From contig JAKAJX010000185.1 in NCBI GenBank assembly GCA_021824855.1, positions 1-7,589 on the forward strand: a stretch of DNA of 7,589 nt. Direction: 5' to 3'. The translations under genes and the position numbers were made by a program. Shown one piece after another: positions 5,593-7,589 of this stretch. The notes below the pieces were generated by a model. It saw nothing but the letters and a program-made list of their open reading frames with translations, did not search any database and was not told where the DNA came from. Each line of letters begins with the position of its first letter. Position 1 is the first letter of the stretch. The stretch is from Bacteroidota bacterium (GTDB lineage Bacteria > Bacteroidota > Bacteroidia > Chitinophagales > Chitinophagaceae).

Positions 5593-6735
5593 ATGAATAC
5601 GTCAAATACGCAACTTTCGGCTTTCCCCGATTCTAAAAATCATTATAAAATACTTGATGGATTACGTGGTGTAGCTGCTATTATAGTAGTTGCTTTTCAT
5701 GTATTTGAAACACATTCTACAAGTCATCAAGATCAAATAATCAATCACGGTTACTTAGCCGTAGATTTTTTTTATGTTCTTTCGGGTTTTGTGATTGGTT
5801 ATGCCTACGATGATCGTTGGGGAAAAATGACATTAGCCGGATTTTTCAAACGCCGCCTTATTCGATTACATCCAATGGTAATAATGGGTATGATTGTAGG
5901 AGCAATAGGTTTCTATTTTCAAGCATGTAATTATTGGCCAACCATCAGCCAAACACCTGCATGGAAAATGTTATTTGTTATGTTAATTGGTTTTACATTA
6001 ATTTGTGGGCCATTATCAATGGATATTAGAGGATGGCACGAAATGCACCCTCTTAACGGTCCCGGATGGTCTCTCTTTTTTGAATACATTGCCAATATAC
6101 TTTATGCAGTTTTTGTTCGAAAATTTTCGAATACAGCATTATCAATATTGGTTATTCTATCGGGTATTGCACTTATTCATCTTGCAGTAACAAGTACCAA
6201 TGGAGATATTATTGGTGGCTGGTCGGTTGAACCGGAACAGCTTCGCATTGGTATTTCTCGTTTAATGTATCCATTTTTTGCCGGACTTTTACTTTCTCGT
6301 ATTAATCGGCTTTCCCCTATTAAATATTCATTTTTATTAAGCAGTATGCTGGTTATTATATTTCTTTCTATCCCAAGAATTGGAGGAACTACTCATTTAT
6401 GGATGAACGGACTTTACGATTCGTTATGTGTAATATTGATATTTCCGTTAATAGTATTTATTGGTGCCAATGGTGAAATAAAAGGCAAATACACATCAAA
6501 GCTTTGTAAATTTTTGGGCGATATTTCTTATCCAATATATATTACCCATTATCCAATTATATATATTTATACAGCATGGGTAAGCGATAATAAAGTGCCA
6601 CTACAACAAGCATGGCCCATGGGCATACTTGTTCTTTTTTCTAGTATTTTGCTGGCTTATGTTTGTTTAAAATTTTATGATATGCCTTTAAGAAAATGGT
6701 TAGGCAATCGTTTTATTTACAAAACACCAAACTAA
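5593..6735 (+). CDS. Membrane O-acyltransferase, acyltransferase-3 family
   Basis: An integral membrane acyltransferase of the acyltransferase-3 (OafA/NodX-like) family, which moves acetyl or other acyl groups onto extracytoplasmic glycans or lipids. From the chosen start it has 380 residues. Family motifs are LDGLRGVAA at 21-29, the essential-type His36 in AFH, DFFYVLSGF at 58-66, RRLIRLHP at 87-94, NGPGWSLFFEY at 155-165 and the late LGDISYPIYITHYP at 308-321. About ten hydrophobic segments span the length, and no soluble SGNH domain is fused. I prefer the ATG at 5593 because the ILDGLRGVAA motif then lies about 20 residues in, as usual; the in-frame ATG at 5536 would add 19 residues and has a GGGAG upstream. 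No glycan synthesis genes adjoin it, so the acceptor is unknown. It converges on prfC with a 49-nt gap in which I see no clear terminator hairpin. Confidence 0.9.
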   Translation: MNTSNTQLSAFPDSKNHYKILDGLRGVAAIIVVAFHVFETHSTSHQDQIINHGYLAVDFFYVLSGFVIGYAYDDRWGKMTLAGFFKRRLIRLHPMVIMGMIVGAIGFYFQACNYWPTISQTPAWKMLFVMLIGFTLICGPLSMDIRGWHEMHPLNGPGWSLFFEYIANILYAVFVRKFSNTALSILVILSGIALIHLAVTSTNGDIIGGWSVEPEQLRIGISRLMYPFFAGLLLSRINRLSPIKYSFLLSSMLVIIFLSIPRIGGTTHLWMNGLYDSLCVILIFPLIVFIGANGEIKGKYTSKLCKFLGDISYPIYITHYPIIYIYTAWVSDNKVPLQQAWPMGILVLFSSILLAYVCLKFYDMPLRKWLGNRFIYKTPN

Positions 6736-6784
6736 ATATAATTAATAGACAGCAGCTTTTTATTTAACGGAAGATGTATACCTG

Positions 6785-7589
6785 CTATTTATGAATTTCG
6801 CTACTGAAATGAAATTGAATATCGGAGTTATTGTTAATTTCTGTATTCAAAAACCATTCACTTTGTGCTAAATAAACCGGATGCCCATCTTTATCTTCGG
6901 CAGTATTGGTTTGTTTATATCGAAGAAAATCATCTAACTTTTTCTGATCTTTTGAAGTTAACCAACAAGCTTTATAAAAAGGCAAAGCTCTAAATTCGCA
7001 AGCTGCCCCATATTCTTGTAATAACCTGTATTGAATTACTTCAAACTGCAATTCTCCTACACAACCAATAATTTTTTTAGTGCCACCAAATTGAGTAAAT
7101 AATTGTGCCACACCTTCATCGGTTAATTGCTGAATTCCTTTTTCTAATTGCTTAGTTTTCATCGGATCTCTATTTACCAATTCTTTAAATATTTCCGGCG
7201 AAAAAGTGGGTATCCCTGTAAAATAAAAATTTTCTCCTTCGGTTAAAGTGTCTCCTATTTTAAAATTACCGGTATCAAATAAACCTACTACATCGCCCGG
7301 GTAAGCATCTTCAATTACATCTTTACTTCTGGCTAAAAATGAGTAAGGATTACTGAAACGAATATCCTTATCTAACCGAACATGATGGTAATATTTATTG
7401 CGTTCGAATTTGCCACTGCAAACACGCATAAAACCAATTCTATCTCTATGCTTGGGATCTAGGTTGGCATGTATTTTAAAAATAAATCCGCTGAATTTAT
7501 CTTCACCAACTTCCACTTCACGCAAAGATGTTTCTCTGCTTCTTGGTATTGGAGCAATTTTGATAAATGTGTTCAACATTTCTCTAACA
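6785..7589 (-). CDS. prfC: Peptide chain release factor 3 (C-terminal part, cut by window edge)
   Basis: RF3 is the GTPase that removes RF1 or RF2 from the ribosome after peptide release. Only the C-terminal half is visible. The frame stays open through the window edge: codons for Val-Arg-Glu precede the first visible Met (7577-7579), so that Met is internal and not the start. Counting from it, the translation-factor domain II includes GEDKFSGFIFKI at 25-36 and DPKHRDRIGFMRV at 41-53, then AYPGDVVGL at 92-100, IGDTLTEGE at 108-116 and FTGIPTFSPE at 120-129. The RF3-specific C-terminal domain shows GCVGELQFEV at 172-181 and the ending DIQFH near 253-257, matching the E. coli protein's end. The GTPase domain with its P-loop lies outside. 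The DPKHRD and FTGIP blocks separate it from EF-G and the tetracycline-resistance proteins. The stop is TAG. Confidence 0.96.
   Translation of the reverse strand, partial: VREMLNTFIKIAPIPRSRETSLREVEVGEDKFSGFIFKIHANLDPKHRDRIGFMRVCSGKFERNKYYHHVRLDKDIRFSNPYSFLARSKDVIEDAYPGDVVGLFDTGNFKIGDTLTEGENFYFTGIPTFSPEIFKELVNRDPMKTKQLEKGIQQLTDEGVAQLFTQFGGTKKIIGCVGELQFEVIQYRLLQEYGAACEFRALPFYKACWLTSKDQKKLDDFLRYKQTNTAEDKDGHPVYLAQSEWFLNTEINNNSDIQFHFSSEIHK

Noticed and set aside
2231..5773. Runs of eight T at 2231-2238 (bshC), 3151-3158 (hydroxylase) and 5766-5773 (acyltransferase) as phase-variation switches
   Set aside because: Such runs are expected from Lys AAA or Phe TTT codons in AT-rich genes; all three frames are intact and the runs sit in conserved protein segments.
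6005..6190. Plus-strand open frame of 61 codons in a second frame of the acyltransferase gene
   Set aside because: It overlaps the conserved NGPGWSLFFEY region in another frame and has no independent support.
6736..6784. Terminator between the acyltransferase gene and prfC
   Set aside because: A run of five T is present around 6757-6761, but no stem with matching arms precedes it on either strand.
6785..7579. Reading the right-end gene as a complete 264-residue protein starting at 7579
   Set aside because: The frame continues without a stop to the window edge, and the sequence matches only the C-terminal half of RF3, so the true start lies outside.

Overview
The window looks like a chromosomal segment from a low-GC member of the Bacteroidota, probably near the Chitinophagales. 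The evidence is AT-rich DNA, start codons without clear Shine-Dalgarno sequences, promoter elements of the TAnnTTTG (-7) type, and a bacillithiol gene (bshC) beside purE, rimO and prfC with Bacteroidota-like protein sequences. The phylum assignment is fairly secure; the order is an inference. No mobile elements, RNA genes, CRISPR arrays or plasmid functions were seen.

Layout, left to right: a small exported protein of unknown function (+), then purE (+), which makes CAIR in purine synthesis. Next is bshC (-), the cysteine-adding enzyme of bacillithiol synthesis, whose stop codon overlaps that of purE. A 140-bp divergent spacer leads to a multi-pass membrane di-iron hydroxylase of the sterol desaturase / alkylglycerol monooxygenase type (+). 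That gene runs 28 nt into the 3' end of rimO (-), the methylthiotransferase acting on ribosomal protein S12. A 126-bp divergent spacer holds the promoters of rimO and of a membrane O-acyltransferase of the acyltransferase-3 family (+). The window ends in the C-terminal half of prfC (-), peptide chain release factor 3, which is cut by the right edge.

The genes do not form one pathway. Apart from the first two, neighbours alternate in strand, so most are probably transcribed alone. Two (RimO, RF3) serve translation, one purine synthesis, one thiol redox balance, and two are membrane enzymes that probably modify lipid or envelope glycans. The packing is tight: the three convergent junctions are a 4-nt overlap, a 28-nt overlap and a 49-nt gap.

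I found no convincing new multi-gene system. The non-coding feature most worth a second look is the 70-bp spacer before purE. A 9-bp inverted repeat with two nested stems, a run of eight T and a putative purE promoter all overlap there, ending exactly at the purE start codon.
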